Assembly: GCA_013399305.1 (NCBI GenBank)
Contig: VXAI01000038.1
Span: 5,661,057-5,725,056, forward strand
Reading direction: 5' to 3'
DNA: 64,000 nt
Source of the DNA: Rostratula benghalensis
Lineage: Eukaryota; Chordata; Aves; Charadriiformes; Rostratulidae
The translations under genes and the position numbers were made by a program. The notes below the pieces were generated by a model that had not been told where the DNA came from, ran no database searches, and saw only the letters and a program-made list of their open reading frames with translations. The stretch's first letter is position 1; each line of letters opens with the position of its first letter. Shown one piece after another: positions 12,601 to 26,400 of the stretch.

Positions 12601-15600
12601 AAAATACAGATCCCGGGATCTTGGGAGCAAAGGGAAGAACCCAGACGAAAATGCTCTCCCTGCTCAACTTTGTGGAACAGGCCCACATCCAACCCCTGAC
12701 GCACCAGACAAAACCAAGTCATGGCTTTGTAAAACCTGGATCATCTGTGAATAACCAAACCCTCCTGTCTGCATCAGGACATGGGAAAAACATTCCAGTG
12801 TCACCAGTGGGGAAGGCCAGCACATGGCTTTTCAGCTTTATCTTCTTATCCCAGTCTGGAGACAGGACTGGAGTGGGCTGTCACTGCTGACACCACCGTG
12901 CTCTGTGCTCAGGGATGACTCTCGCCCTGGAGAGCGGCTGCCACCCCACCACCCATCTCCACTAGTGCACCTCCCACTATGTTCTCTAATGGTTTCCCTA
13001 ATCACATAAAATTGTCAAAGTTCCATTTGTCTTCTTACAGAGTAATTTGCTTTCCACTGTTCATTGCTGGCTGTGTCTCTCACTGTAACCCATGTGTCTG
13101 CAGCCGCTTGAGCGCATTAGGGTTGAGGAGGGGCCCAAATTAGATTTTTTGGTCTAATAAAAATAAGTCTAATGGAATTACACAACAAGACCAGATTAAA
13201 GTCAGCTGCTTTGAAAACACTGCTTTCGGTTTCACATTAGCCAAGAGAACAAGCATATGGCTCATCCCTCTCCCATCTCCTGACCCACACATGAAGGCTC
13301 CTGTGGGAGGTAATCCACCCTCTGCATCAGCTGAGGCAAAGGTTAGCTCATGCTGACAACCACCAGCTTTTTCAGAAAAAAGGCAGCCATGCAACAAAAC
13401 ATACCAGGGAGAACAGGGAACTCCAGGAAACAGAAACACAAAGAGATTAAATATGAAAGCCATGAAGCACTTTCCCCTTCTTCTCTATAAACTGCACAAC
13501 AAGGTTCTTCACAACTAAACACCAGTGGTCACTCATGCCCAAGCAGCAGCAACCTCAGAGCTGCAGTTGGCCCTAAGCTAAATGTTTTTCCTTTATTCCC
13601 ACATGCACAAGAGGCAGGAGCAGAAAATACACTGGTGTTGAGGTCTGGAGACCTGAAGGAACTGCCCTACTTTCCCATTCCAGAAGTAATTTATGCCTGG
13701 TGAGAAATGATGCCACAAGTATTTTTTTTTCCTACATCAGCGCAGAGGAGGAATGAGACGATAAGACAGCTGAGGGCATGCATAAGCCACAAGTGCAGGC
13801 CTGGAGGTACAGCTTGCCATCACCAGCTGAGCCCAGTAGGGTGAAAATTTTGGAGGTCTTTACAGGGAAAAGAGAATGTCCCTCCCTGCTTCTCAATATC
13901 CTTATAATCAATGTTCAGAATGAAAAACTCCACTTCCTAGAACAATCAACCGCGTTTCCCGAGAACCATCTATACCATTGAATTTGGTGTATTGGTCATC
14001 TTAGACATGGAAATTTTTTTTGAGAGACTACCTGAGGAATCAAGCACAGGAACCATCACATCAGAACAGAGCACAATCGCTAACTGGGCACTCATCACCG
14101 TCTTCTTCAGCAAACCAGCTAGGGAACTGTAAGTGGATAACTAATTAGCAGTCTTCCTATGACGGAAGGTTTTCTTTAACCCTCAGGAGCATAGTGATCA
14201 TTATGACCTGACACAGGAAGCTCCATCGACTTGGCACACTGTCACCTGAGATGCTTAGCTGCAGAATTCTCAGTATTTATACCAATGTGCACTGCAGCCC
14301 TTGTGCTAGAGCCCCAGGCAGTTTAAATGAGCATAGCTCCTCAATGAAATTATTGAGATTACTTCCACTTACACGATCCGAGCATCTGCATCTGTGAACC
14401 GACCCAGGCACGGGACAATCCTACCCTGCTTCTCTGCTCCTTTACACCAGCAAGAGTTGAAAGGCTGGCCCTCCCCTGCTTTTCACTCAAATGACAGCTT
14501 GAGTTTCAAACACAAACCCACGAGGAAGATTTCCATATTGTGTAGTGTGACAGTTTGATGTGCAAGGCAATATGTTGCCTCCTCACACCTTCCTGGCATA
14601 CATTCCATATCCTTTACTTGCTGCTCCCACAGCATGGGAGACATTAGGAAGCCTGGTCAGTCCCAAGAGATGACACTGTGGTCCTCACCTCAAGGAGCTC
14701 ATCTCCTTCCACTGCCCAAGTCTACAGCTGGACCAGGATCTGGATCCCTCCCCCCCCGCCCCAGGTGCTGTCTCCTGCTGCCTCCAGACTTGGAGCAGAA
14801 GAGCACAGAAACATGAGAGGTGTTCTCCAAGGACCTCTCACCACACCCTGCCTGCAGTCCACTCTCTTGTGTCAAGCTGTACCTCGCTTGCATTCATCTG
14901 CCAACCCCCTTCCACCAAGTCTGAACAGACAGTTCTCACCCAAAGGACTTAGACCCATGCTGGCAGGCACCTCTACCTGGAGGAGTACCTTGCTCTTTGT
15001 CCTGCCTCAGATTTCCTGGAGCTAGGGACTACTTGGAAGAGGGGAGCAAACATGGAAAACCAGACGTGCCAGCTGGCTCCAGAGGACAAGGAGGAGGAGG
15101 TGGGGGAGAACCACTGATGGCACTCACAGGAACACAGTTGGCGCAGAGGAGCTGCATGTACGATTTGGAGACTTCCTAGAGGGCTTTAATGAGCCAACAA
15201 GCGCAGTCAGTGCACTTGCTCTGCTTACTTCTAAATCAGTGTTTACAAAGTCCTGGGGAAATTAAACTATTTATGCTGATTCCCAGTAGGGGACTGTTTA
15301 AGGAAATAAGATACCTTAGTGTGTAAGTACTTATTATTTAAGCAAACACACAGGTTCACTTATATGTTTGTTTTTCAACGGACAGTATTGACAGTGCTGA
15401 GGTTGGGCTGGGAGAGGAGAAAGGAAGCGGTGAAGAACTTTCCAGAGGAGAGGAAGGCTACTGCTGCTGCTCCTTGCACATTGCAGGAGTTCCCTCTCCT
15501 GGTGGGAATGCTGAGGGGAGCCAAGACCCCAGGTCCCCCCCAGGTCCTGTGGTTCCTGTGCTGCTTGTCTTCCCCCAGAGAGCAGTGCTGCACAGACTGC

Positions 15601-16444
15601 TGCAGCATCCCGAGCTGTCACCCCCGGTGGCTGACCTCAGCTGGGCTATCCATCCTCTGCTGCTACAATGGCAGAGTCCAAATAATCTCCTAGAAGACTC
15701 CACCTTGCCTTTGCTATCCCAAGCAAAAAGAGTCAAGGGCTGCAACACGGAAAATCATTCTCCTTCAAGAAACATGGGGCAGTTTTCCCATTAAAAGAAA
15801 AGTATTTCACTTTTAAAAAGAAATGAAGTCATAATGACATCACACACTTCAAAGCACAGTCCAGGCCAACTGCCACTGCTGCCTGGGAGCTTAAAGCTGG
15901 CGAACCAGGACCTAGCTCCTTCCTCGCTGCCCCGAAGCAGCAGAAACTTGCAGCTGTGCAATGTTTTAATTACTCATCCTTCTATGAAGTTTCCACAGGG
16001 GAAGTTTGTTTTGGAGCCAGGAAAGATGCCTTGGGGGTTTGAGGAAATGACACTCGTTTTTCACTCACAGACAGAACTCTGTCTCTCCTGGTGTCAGATC
16101 CACAAACTGGCTCCACTCCCACTACCTGAGTCAAAGCACTGGGAGGTGAGCGGGACTCCCACTAACTTTCCTCGGCTTCGGAGTGAGTCTGAGCAAGTGC
16201 TTGGCAGCGACGAAACGCTTAGCCTCGGTGACAGCAGCTTGGACCAGATACAGAGCCTGGAGAGCTGGGATGTGACAGGGAAAGCTTTGCACCAGGGATG
16301 CTGGGACGTGGCTGTCCGAGCACAAGACTGGCTCAATCCCCATAGTTCCGTTCCTGAAAGCCACCTTCCTTCAGCATCTTCACTGAAGGGAAGTTTCCAC
16401 CTCCCGCAGAGCCCCATCAGCCTCTCTGCCCGGTAACTTTCTCG
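3691..16444. other. No gene recognised
   Basis: Frames up to about 220 codons (for example 9549-10223 on plus, overlapped by 177 codons on minus) occur in GC-richer patches but match nothing I know and are open on both strands. Apart from a short degenerate CR1 tail near 10.26 kb I see no repeat or RNA gene. Short exons of an unknown gene cannot be excluded. Confidence 0.55.
10259..10302 (+). mobile_element. Degenerate CR1 LINE tail (tentative)
   Basis: AGGAGATTGGACAAGATGAT followed by CAGAGAAGTTCTATTCTGG resembles the CR1 3' end (GGTTGGACTAGATGATC...), but the tail is diverged and very short. Confidence 0.4.
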
Positions 16445-17440
16445 GTGGCACCAGGCTCACGCTCTGTCCCAGCCGCAATGTTTCTCCCTTTCCCGTGTTT
16501 GGCTACTGCGAATTCCAGCGCTCACGCATCACGACTTGAGCGGCCGCAGCGGCACCGCAGCCGGCAGGCACACACGCCGACAACAAGCACCAGCGCAACA
16601 CCCTTCCACCCAGCTCCACGGCTCTCCGTGCCGTTACACACGCACCAGCCTTCCCCACACGAACAACCGCCGCGCTTACAGATGCCCGTGTCACCCCACG
16701 CACAACCGCGGGGCAAGGCTCCGCGCCGCCGGGACGCCCGGTTCCCACACCGGCCGTTCACCGCCGGCCCGGCCCGGGAGCGTTTCCCCCCCGCAGCCGG
16801 GCACCAAACGAGCCGAGATGGCAACAAAACCGCCGGGCGAACTCAGCTCGGGTCGAGCTCCTCAGAGCTGAGGGCACAGCGCGGCCGGTGGGCTGCGGGA
16901 CCCCCCGCCGGACCCCCAACTCCGCCTCCCCCCGCCGCCCCTCTGCGGGGTCTCCCGCTCCTTACCATCGCCGTGCCAGAGCCCCGCGGCGCACGGCGCG
17001 GCTCCCCGGGCGGGATTCCTCATCGCGGCGGGGCAGGACGGGGTCGCCCGAGCCGGTCTCTGCGTGCGGTGCGGTGCGGTGCGGGAAGGGGAATCCGCGC
17101 TCGCCGCCCGCAGGGCTGCGGCGCTGCCTGCCGAGGCGCGGCGGCAGCGCAGGGCGCGCTGCCCCCGCCCCGCCGTTCCGCGGCCGCGGAGAGCGCCCGC
17201 CTCCGCTCCGCTCCGCCCCGGAGGGCAGAGGGGATGCCCCGCTCCCCAAACCCCCAGCGATCTCTTCCCAGCCCACCCCGAGAAAAATTGGCTCCGTCCT
17301 GCGGCGATGACCCTGGGGGGCTGCGGGTCCGCCTTGCCTGCCCCTGCCCTGCCCAGGTGCGGGGGGTGGCGCCACCCGCCCCCCGGCAGCCTCGGCCCTC
17401 CCGCAGCGCTCTAGGGCACACGTGTCCCGAGTTTTCATCC
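16445..17440. promoter_or_regulatory. CpG island, probable promoter of an unidentified gene
   Basis: About 1 kb is very rich in G+C and CG dinucleotides, with GC boxes, NotI-like GCGGCCGC and a short (TGCGG)4 repeat at 17065-17084, between ordinary sequence on both sides. Long open frames on both strands (for example about 350 codons on plus) are an expected by-product of this composition. A minus-strand splice donor at 16966 suggests transcription leftwards. The gene is not identified. Confidence 0.7.
16966..17023 (-). CDS. Possible first coding exon of an unidentified minus-strand gene
   Basis: Within the CpG island, an ATG at 17023-17021 with G at -3 opens a frame of 19 codons plus one base (MRNPARGAAPCAAGLWHGD) that runs into GATG|GTAAGG, a consensus 5' splice site with its last exonic base at 16966. 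If real, the rest of the gene lies leftwards, in or beyond 1-16 kb. In mammals the genes downstream of SLC26A2 are TIGD6 and HMGXB3, with HMGXB3 in the same orientation as SLC26A2. That makes HMGXB3 a candidate by position, but I found no HMG-box or other HMGXB3 coding sequence here. A non-coding first exon is equally possible. Confidence 0.2.
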
Positions 17441-20400
17441 CAGCACTATGGGTCCCGGCAAAGACTTTCGGATGCTTCTCTTTCTCTCGCTCTCAGCTCT
17501 TAAAGCCAACTTCAGGGATTTGTGCGTCTGTTTGTTTGTTTGGGTGCAGAAATAGCAAAGGGAAGTGGAGCCACACTGCAAGTGCAGTTTTCACTTGAGT
17601 GTCAGCCCAGTTTCTTTGACAACTTTGGCAGCTGGAAAGTCTGGCCCTGTGACCCTTTAGCAAACTTCAGTCTTGGCAGAGGTGGACACCACAACTAGGT
17701 CATCATCTGTTTTGGGGTTTTTTTTTTAAATACCTGTTGCAATATCAGTCTGAGCATAAAAGCAGGCTCTGAGCAGCTCCATCCTCAGGTATGCTCACCT
17801 TCCACATCTGGATCTGCATTTTTTGGTTTTGGAGGTTCAAGCTACAGTGTCTTTGTGCAGTTTCTTCTTTGGAAAGTGCCTGTAAACATCTCATGTAAAC
17901 GTGAGGCTTGGTACTGACAGCTGCAGGATTTCTGGCAAGCTCTGCTTTTGGAAATGAAGTGATATATTTTCCAGCTACCATCACTCAGCTTCAGTTGCAG
18001 CTCCAGGGTCTTGACGGATTCCTTCCAGCACTGGTACCTCCAGATCTGCAGGAGTCTAGGATCCTCCATTCTTTTGGTGTAACTGTGTGGGCTCCATGCT
18101 GTGCTCCAAAAAATCAGCCACTGCCCATGTGCATAACTCATGAATTTAAACCAAATCCACATGGCAAGGCCCTTCGGCTTGGTCTCTTCATCTTGATGTA
18201 ACTTCTGGCAATAAGCATTTGCAGATCTGACTCTTTAAGAGACTGAGTCTGTTGAGTGAGATCATACACTCATACAACACCTCTCGGGCTTTGTGGGTCA
18301 CCCTGAGAGATGTCACTGCAAGATCTTCATGCTGTTATTTCTCAGAGCAGGACTGCACTGGAACAGGGTGATCCAGAGTACACAAAAGTTCAGAGAAGTA
18401 ATTTGGTTTGTAGCTATCCGTTTCATGCCAATTAATCACCATTTAGGTCCTTGCACCTGGAAAGGGGACATTTTTGGTAGTGTGTAGATGCAGGAGAAAC
18501 CAGAGCACCCAGTGAATTGCAGTATGTGGTGTTTGCTGACGAGATACATAAAGTTTCAAAAAATATTATGTATATTGAACACAACTTATTATCAACTTGG
18601 TTGATAGGATCCATTTTTTTTAAAGATCTGAGGGGGTTTTGGCAAAGATCTTTCAACTGATTCCTCAAAAAAATTGGCGGTATTTTCAGCCACTGCAGGC
18701 AAACCCGCCTTCCCAGGCTGCCAGGCCTCCTGTTTGTTGCATGCATTTGTTCATCGCTATAGTAACTGAAAGACACGTACAGAATAACATTCTGAAAAGT
18801 AAAACTGGGACCAAATCCATGAAGGAGCACCTTGGAATAGTTTGGATTTTCTCAGACTTGCACCACTGAGGACTAAATGGATGAGGCGGGGCTGGGTGGG
18901 GCTGAGAAGGGTCGTTTTAAAACGGGAAGTTACAGCGTTCCCGAAATGATTTTGTGTTGCCTTCGTTTTCTTCTCCGTAATCCTAACTAAAGCTTTCCAG
19001 ACAACCCATTATTATAGCCTCTAGCAGTCTCTAGCTTTAATACTGTACTTTATATATATGTGGCTCAATGGAACAAGCTGTTGTAGCTCTTCCTGACAAG
19101 ATCTGAGTCCTCAGCAGCTGCTCACTTGCCTTTGCCACTGTTCTGGGTCAGGATCTCCAGCAGCAGGTACTAAGAGCCTGAGAGCAGAAAGGGGAAAACA
19201 TCAGAGTGCAGAGCCCTAAGCCAAGCACACGCTGCAGTTTGCACGTGAGCAAGCAAACTGAAGTCAAGTGGTTTATGCACTTTCCTAGCAGGTGTTTAAA
19301 TGCTTGACTGGATCAAAGACCAGCAGTGCTGTGGGTCAGGGTTAAAGCTGCTTACCTGCATCCATCAAGTGATGGGGAAGAGAACTGAGCAGTCCCCTTC
19401 CTGCTGGCACCCCAGCAAACTCCCGTCCCAGCCTTGCTGTGCTGCAGCAGTCTTAGAGAAGTGCACTTTGAAAACTGAATGCTAGAAGGCAGATTCAAAA
19501 CTTTCAGTCAGACACCTTAGGCTTCCATCTCCCCAGCCACATGGTTGGAGCCAGGGGTAAGCCATGCTGTGCTGGGGGGAGTTTGGCTATGTCCTGCTGG
19601 AAGGCTGGGCAGCAATCACAGCCCACACCCACCCATTGCACAAGCACCGGGTCCTGCTTGGGCTGTCTCTGTCACACAGTTCCTGCCCTCCTGGCCCTTT
19701 GGTGTGCCCATATCGCCAGCATTTGGAGGAGAGGAATATTCTATACCACGAGTACCAGGTATACCAGGAGCCATCTCTCCAACCAGGCAAATCCTACGGC
19801 AGCAAAGTGCAGCATGGGCTGTGTGAATCAAGAGCCACGTTCGCAGAAGCTCAGAAAAAATGGAGCCCCTTTTGTAAAGACACCTGAGGTGCACAAGGCT
19901 GCCTGCCCCTGCTGCTCTGCACTCCTGCTCCGAGGATGCAGGAACTCTCTTTGTGCACACCATGAAGTGTGGAATGGATTTTGATGCACGGGGGAGGCAG
20001 AGTGCAGGACCTTTCCGTCGCTGGGTGTTTCTGAATCACAAGAAGAGGCCATGCTGAACCCCAATGCAGTCATCAGTTTTGGTCACATTACATCACACCT
20101 TCTTCTTTTAATGCGGATTCCCCTCCAGGATTACTAAAAGGTTTATTCAGCCTGAATGGGATGATTACAGAAATTTAATTAAAATTTTAAAAAGAAAAAT
20201 TGGAAAGGATTAGAGAGGGAGATAAGGCAGTGGCTTTTTCTTCTTCCTCACCCTCTTTTTTTTTTTTTTTTGATTCTGTAACAATAATAAAGCCAAAGAT
20301 CTAGTTGAGGGAAAAAAAAAAGTGTCTGAGTGATTCATCAGGACTGAATCACAGTCACCATGCAGTGGAATTTGCTGCCTTCGCTTCTGCAGTAGTAGTT

Positions 20401-23400
20401 CCCGTCGCTGCTTTAGATCACTGGCTGCGCTTTCAGGCACAGATATAAGAAAGAGAGAGGGAGATAAAACCAAGTTACCAGAGAGGCTTTTTGGTGTGCA
20501 CAGCTCGTTCCCTTTGAACACAGCATGGTCTCCTTTGCCCAGTTGTGTGGGATGCATTTTATTAAAAAGAGAGCCTGAATAAATTAAGTTTCTTAGGGTT
20601 ATACCTTCCGTTAGATCACGCCGTCCTCCCACTCTGCTGGGGAAGGACTTCTTCTGTCTTTCTATTCCATTTTAAATGCAAGCTTCCCCGCTTTTGCTGG
20701 GAGGTTACCTCTGAAGAAGTACTCTGACTGGGCCATGGCATCTATCGGTACCCAGACCTAAGCTGAAAAATTCAGTTGCAGTAGCTGAACACCTTGCATT
20801 TCTCAGTGGTTTGGATCCCAGTCCCCTTTGCGAGGGAAACCATCATGCAGCAGGAAAATTCTGGTCTACGGCATCAGCTGTTTTGGTGCTCGTCCTTACT
20901 TAGAATTATGTCTCACTGTTTTCACTACCTTGTTTTCACATTATTCGGTGCAGGGAGTGCTACAGCGCTGCCACGCATCCAGGTTCCTGGACTCATGACA
21001 AAAGCACTCAGCCTGAGATAAAGATGGGAAGCAGTTCAAAACTGAAGTGACCAAAAAGAAGGGGGTCACACCAGTGATACCTAAACAGACAGGCTTTAAA
21101 TAATCCAACTCTGACATCTATGGTGTGAAATCTCGCTGTTTGCAGAACACTTCGATTTATTCACCATACCTTACGTTTAACACTACCTGGATATATTAAT
21201 TTTGAATCCAGTTTAAGGCAGGTCTGACTTGAAGCTTTAAAAGACAACATTCACATTCATTTTTAACAGTGTAACTATCGCTATTCTTAATACAGACATT
21301 GTTAATTCAGGTTTCATCTGAGGGCTGCAAAATCATTTTGCAAGCCTTAAAAAGCCCTCTCAGAGTGACATTTTGAGGTATTTATTATCTTGTGACCAAA
21401 GAAGAAACCAAGAGCAAGGGACAACCATGTCAGCCCCAACAGGAGCAGGGCCAGGCAGTCCCCCCACGATGGGTAGCCTGAGAGGTCTTTTGCAAAAACC
21501 TCTTTGTCCACCGACTACACAGCCCCAGCTTTGAAATGGCCAGAGATATGTAAGACCACCTACCCTTTTCCTGGTTCTATTCACGTGAGGTGGAATATTA
21601 AATAAGTCTGATATCAGGGCACAAGTTTGTCTTTTGTTTTTACTGGAGACAATTTTTTTCAGAGACAAATTCCCCATTTGCAGCCCATGGGTATGAAACC
21701 ACCACTAAACGATCCATCAGAAATTTAAGGACGAGGGAGGTGAAAAGGCAGTCGGTAACACAGGATCCTCAGCCTGCCCAAAAGTAGGTACCTGGAGAAA
21801 TGCTGGTGCTGCTGCAGCTCTGCAGGGAAGGACGGGAGGCAGTGCCTGTGCTGGGGCTACATCCTCCTTGGCTGCCTCTTCTTCCTCTGGGAAATCCACC
21901 TCTGTCTGCTCAGACTTGTCCCTGCAGGCTGGCGTTGCTGCTGGCTCTGTGCACATTTTGGGGTTTCCTGTCAAGTGCACACACCCATGGTGCTCCCTGC
22001 GTTTGAGTGGTGTCTGATGGGTTTGTGTCCTCTGCTCTTCAGCACCGTCTGGTGACTCTTCTGACTCCTCTGGGGGAAGGCTCTCGGAGTGCTAGGCCAT
22101 TCCAGTCCTCTCTCCATGGGTCACAGAAACGTGACAGAACTTTTCATCATTTTCTTTTAACTGGTTTTTAAAAATCCTGTTTTCTTTTCTCCTAAAAGAA
22201 ATTTTGGAAGAAAAAGACATGGCAGGGAGGCAGCATTATATCTCCTGCCTCTTCCCATCCCCTGAGTGCAGAGAGGAGCCAGCTTCCCAGCTCACAGCAC
22301 CCTGGCGCAGGAGGCACTGCAGGAGGCACTGGCTCCTGCTGCCAGGAGGTTGGGACCATACTGGTGAAACTGGAGAATAGATTCTGGTAGAAACTGGCAA
22401 AAGAGAGGGAAGCCTCAGTGCAGGGGAGCTGCATGGAGGCAGCTAGGGGCTGGGGACATCTCTTCCACCAGGCAGCATGGAACACACCAGACACTGAGCC
22501 ATGCTGGCTTTATAGCCCTTCTTCCTATAAGTGTCCCCTACCAGGAGGGAGGGTGACAGAGACCCCTTCCCCTGCTCAGCCCTGATGGAGAAGAGGGATG
22601 AACATGCTGTGAAAATGCAAGCAGCCAAGGAGCCAAGCCACGTCAGGCCTCTGGGCAGAAACTTCCTGAGGCTCCAAACAGCCCAGAGGCTGCTTGGTGC
22701 CCTGAGCTCAGCCCGGTGGCAGTGAGGTTCTGCAGCCATCTACAATGTGAGAGATACACTGAGCTGTAACCCTGGCTGCGTAGGAGCCCTCGCTGGGCTC
22801 CATAATTTATATGCATATGAGTCTGTACATATTTCCATGAGTGCTGCATCTCCGAGTGAATAAGGATAACTATATGCAACTGTGAATAAAAGAGCAGAGT
22901 GAATCATTCATCATGGATTATTGATAGGATTAATTTTACCTCTTTTTCTGCTCTCATGGTGCCCACAACCCCCCCTGAATTTATTTTCCCTCTTTTATTA
23001 AATATTTTTGAAGATGAAGTAGATTAAAGCCAAGTAATTTTTCTCCTCTTTGCTTGGCTGAATGAGATGTTTGCAGCCGGGTTAACCACGGCAAATTCTC
23101 CCGGAAAGCGAGTGTCTTCTCTTCTGGCATCCGAGCCCGGAAGCTTCAAAATCTTCCCCTTCTGAATGTTCACATATATAAAGTGCAGTCACGGGGATCT
23201 AAGAGGAAAATGAGGGGCAGACAGGGAGACAAGCAGGAATGAAGCTAGCTCAATGAATGACTGCCAGCTGTGTCAGGCAGGGCTGTGCTTGGCTGCTGGG
23301 GGGGAAGCAGTGCAAGCTTGGCTTGAAGGGTTCAATGCTCGGGCATTAGGAGGCTGTTCAAGCTCCTCTTTCTGCCAACAAGGAGAAATCAGCTCCTCTG

Positions 23401-26400
23401 TGGCTTCTTAAGGCAAAATCCTGAACCTCTACGCTGCCTGTGCTGGCCTTGCGGGCACTCTGCAAGGATGAACAAACCCAGGTTTGCCCAGGGCTGGGTA
23501 CCGATGGTGCTGAAGGACCTCTGAAGGGTGGAAGGCAGAGATGGCCTCCACTGAGAGCCATCAGGTTGCACCCTTAACCATTCCTAGTGGAGGAAGGACA
23601 CCTTCCTCTGGTAGGGCACTCTGGTGGCTTTCTGTGTGGCGTCAGCCTGAGATCTCAGCAACACACACTCACAACATCAGAGCATGTCCCAGCACATCAG
23701 TCACGAGCCAGCAAAGCAACCCTGAGCTTAGCCATCCTGCCCAAGCAGGGAGGAGGCCAGTGTTGATCAGATTATCATCTGCCATTTTTTCATGTACATT
23801 TATTTTTCATGTGCATCTCTTTTCAGGTAGAGCATCTGCCTGGGAGCAGAACCTGCTTTTCACAGATTTGAAGCCCAATGCATAGTCGAGCAAAGCCAGG
23901 AATGGGGTCCCCGGCAGTTTTGGGAAATTCTGGCTGATGCTCTGTCTTCCGCACATGCTTTATGCCAAGAGCTTGATAACCCCAGTGCCTTCAGTCAAAC
24001 TGTCCATGTGCAGAAAGTTAACCTGGCTCCATTTCCTACACCGGAGCAGTCGAAATTCAGCTCCACAGGAGCAGCATCCTGCCAGGTGCTCCCATGTTCT
24101 TGCCTCTCAGATGACTTTTCTGTGCACACACAGACCTCTGCTTGCATGGAGATTCCAGTGTTCACACCAGCTGTGGAGCTGGCAGGGTGAAGGTCGGTGA
24201 GCATCACACGCAAAGTGCTGCAGCCCCTGGGAATCAAACACTCAGTTCAAGCCCATTTGCTTCACGTTGGTTTTGCACGCCGGCTCTTCTCCAGACAGGA
24301 CGCTGTTGATCCTGTCTGCGAGCATTTGTACGTCCCATTATTCAGTGTGACAAGCATGTCCTGTCGTGTCTGAGTGTGGCTTCCCCTTGGCCAGCCGCAC
24401 ACCGTCCGGCACCACCCCGGATGATTTTACACAAACAGGCCAACAATTGTTCCCTTGCGGATTGCTGAGAACTGCACTGAGGACCATGGCTGCTGTTGCC
24501 ATGGCATCACGTAGATGATTCCACTTGTTAGCAGCCCTACTATTAAAATACAAACAAAAATAAACCCAGAGAGTGACTTTTTCCTTCCCACTCCTTGGCC
24601 TTTGGGGAGCTTTCATCCTCTGCTCCGTGCTGGAAACCTCAGACTGCCGCTGTGGCTTTTCCCGCCCCGTTTCCCAGGGCTGCTGGAGCTGCATGAACAG
24701 TGGCAGCGGTGTGTGTGGGGCATCACACACTGACACCATGCTGTGCAGCCCCAGAAACACAGCCAGGTCGGCTCAGGTCATCAATGAGATGGGAGATCAC
24801 TCGGGTCACTGGCACTTTGCAAATGGGAGGCTGGTCCTGGCAGAGAGGGAAGCCGGCAGCCCCAGTGCTGCTCTGGGGTGCCCTTGGCTACTTCAGGAAG
24901 GAAAACTAAGGCCCTTCTTGGAGATGAAGAATCTATGTCCCAAGTCCTTTACTTGCTTAGTGGACCAGAGTTATTTCTGACTAGTAATTACCCCTCAAAA
25001 ATCTTCAAAAATAAAATAAAAAATGAGGCTTCTTTATTCAGGGCTGTTCAAAGAGAGAACAGACCGAAGCCTGCAGGTGGCTCCAGCCATTGCAGGCTGG
25101 ATTTGAGCACAGTTATGGCCAATGTTTGCCCAAGGGCAGTGAGTGCCTGAGCCCACAGCTGTGAGGGCTGGCACTTCCCAGGATGCTTTTTTCAAGGGTG
25201 GTGGTGATCGCTTTTGTGTTTTCAGGAAGGCACTCTGTGATTTGCCACAGCTCAGCACAAGAGAAGTTAAACCAGAGCTGCCCACCTCAGAGCTGTGATA
25301 CCCATTTGTCTTGTCCAAAATGGACACAGGGCTAGTCCCCCTCCACGGCTAGGACTGAAAGCCGTGGCTGGGATTTTCAGGGTCTAATAAATGCAGAAGA
25401 CAATCCAGAATTTTCACTTCCAAGAAACAAATACCAGAAGAATTTAACTCACTTATTGTGCCACGTTTAACCTTCAGACCTTTTCACTTCTGCTTTCTGC
25501 AGTTCCCGTGATGGTTTTGGCAAAATCCACTGCAACATTTGCACAGCCTTGAAGGGAAATTCATTACGCAGCTTCCCAAACGCAGCAGATATTTTAACCT
25601 AAATAACGGGCATGGTAGGCCAGGCCGGGCACAGGGGTGGAAGGGTTCAGCAAGAGAAAATCACCTTTCACCAGTGGCAGCTGCTCTGCTTCCTCTTTGA
25701 GGCCACACACAGTGAATTATTTGCATGGCACAGCTTCTAGGGTTGAAAAAAAAAGAAGATGGATTAAAAACAGAGGAAGGCGAGAAACAGCAGCCTCTGA
25801 TCCAGCCACAGCAGCCTAAAGCATCCCAACAGTACTCAGCCTGGTTATTATAGAGCTTGGGGAATAAGTGTCCCACCTAAACCCATACCTTACCTCTATT
25901 GTGGCTACTAGTGGCTACCTAATGAAGAGGTTAAGAGGGAGTTGAGCATGTAGGCTCAGGCATGCTGTGTCCCCAGGACACTCTTCAGACTTCCAGTGAT
26001 CTGCGGTTAAAGAAATCCTCCACCAGAGAAGACACTGCTGCCTCAATTAATTGTTCTTCCATTAATTCCTCCCCTGCCACTTTACAAACATTTTTGGCAT
26101 CTGGCAGCATCCTGCATTACTTACCCCTTGTGTGAAAGCGCCCTTTTGCATGACATGCTTTGTTCAGCTGGTGCTTTCTACTTCTTGTGTGGAAAGATGC
26201 AGGGAACGGTCCTTCCCTGATCACATAAACAAGGCGCTCCTGGGGGCCCCTCCTGAAGCTAATGCTTTAATATGCACTAATGTTCCTGTTTCCTTCAGCA
26301 GTGCTTGCACCAGATGTGGAGATCTTGACAGCTCTAAGAGCCTAAAAACAGGTACATGTCTTAGTTGGAGAAGCAGGAGCTGCTTATGCAGGTAGTTAAA

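Noticed and set aside
15834..16436. 200-codon plus-strand frame next to the CpG island
   Set aside because: No recognisable domain, and it would end just before the island rather than start from it.
16445..17503. 352-codon plus-strand frame across the CpG island
   Set aside because: Composition (Pro, Arg, Ala, Gly) is what any frame in GC-rich DNA gives; other frames here are also open, and no domain is recognisable.
20238..20275. Polypyrimidine/poly(T) stretch as a retroposon tail
   Set aside because: No SINE or processed-gene body is recognisable next to it; simple low-complexity sequence is enough to explain it.
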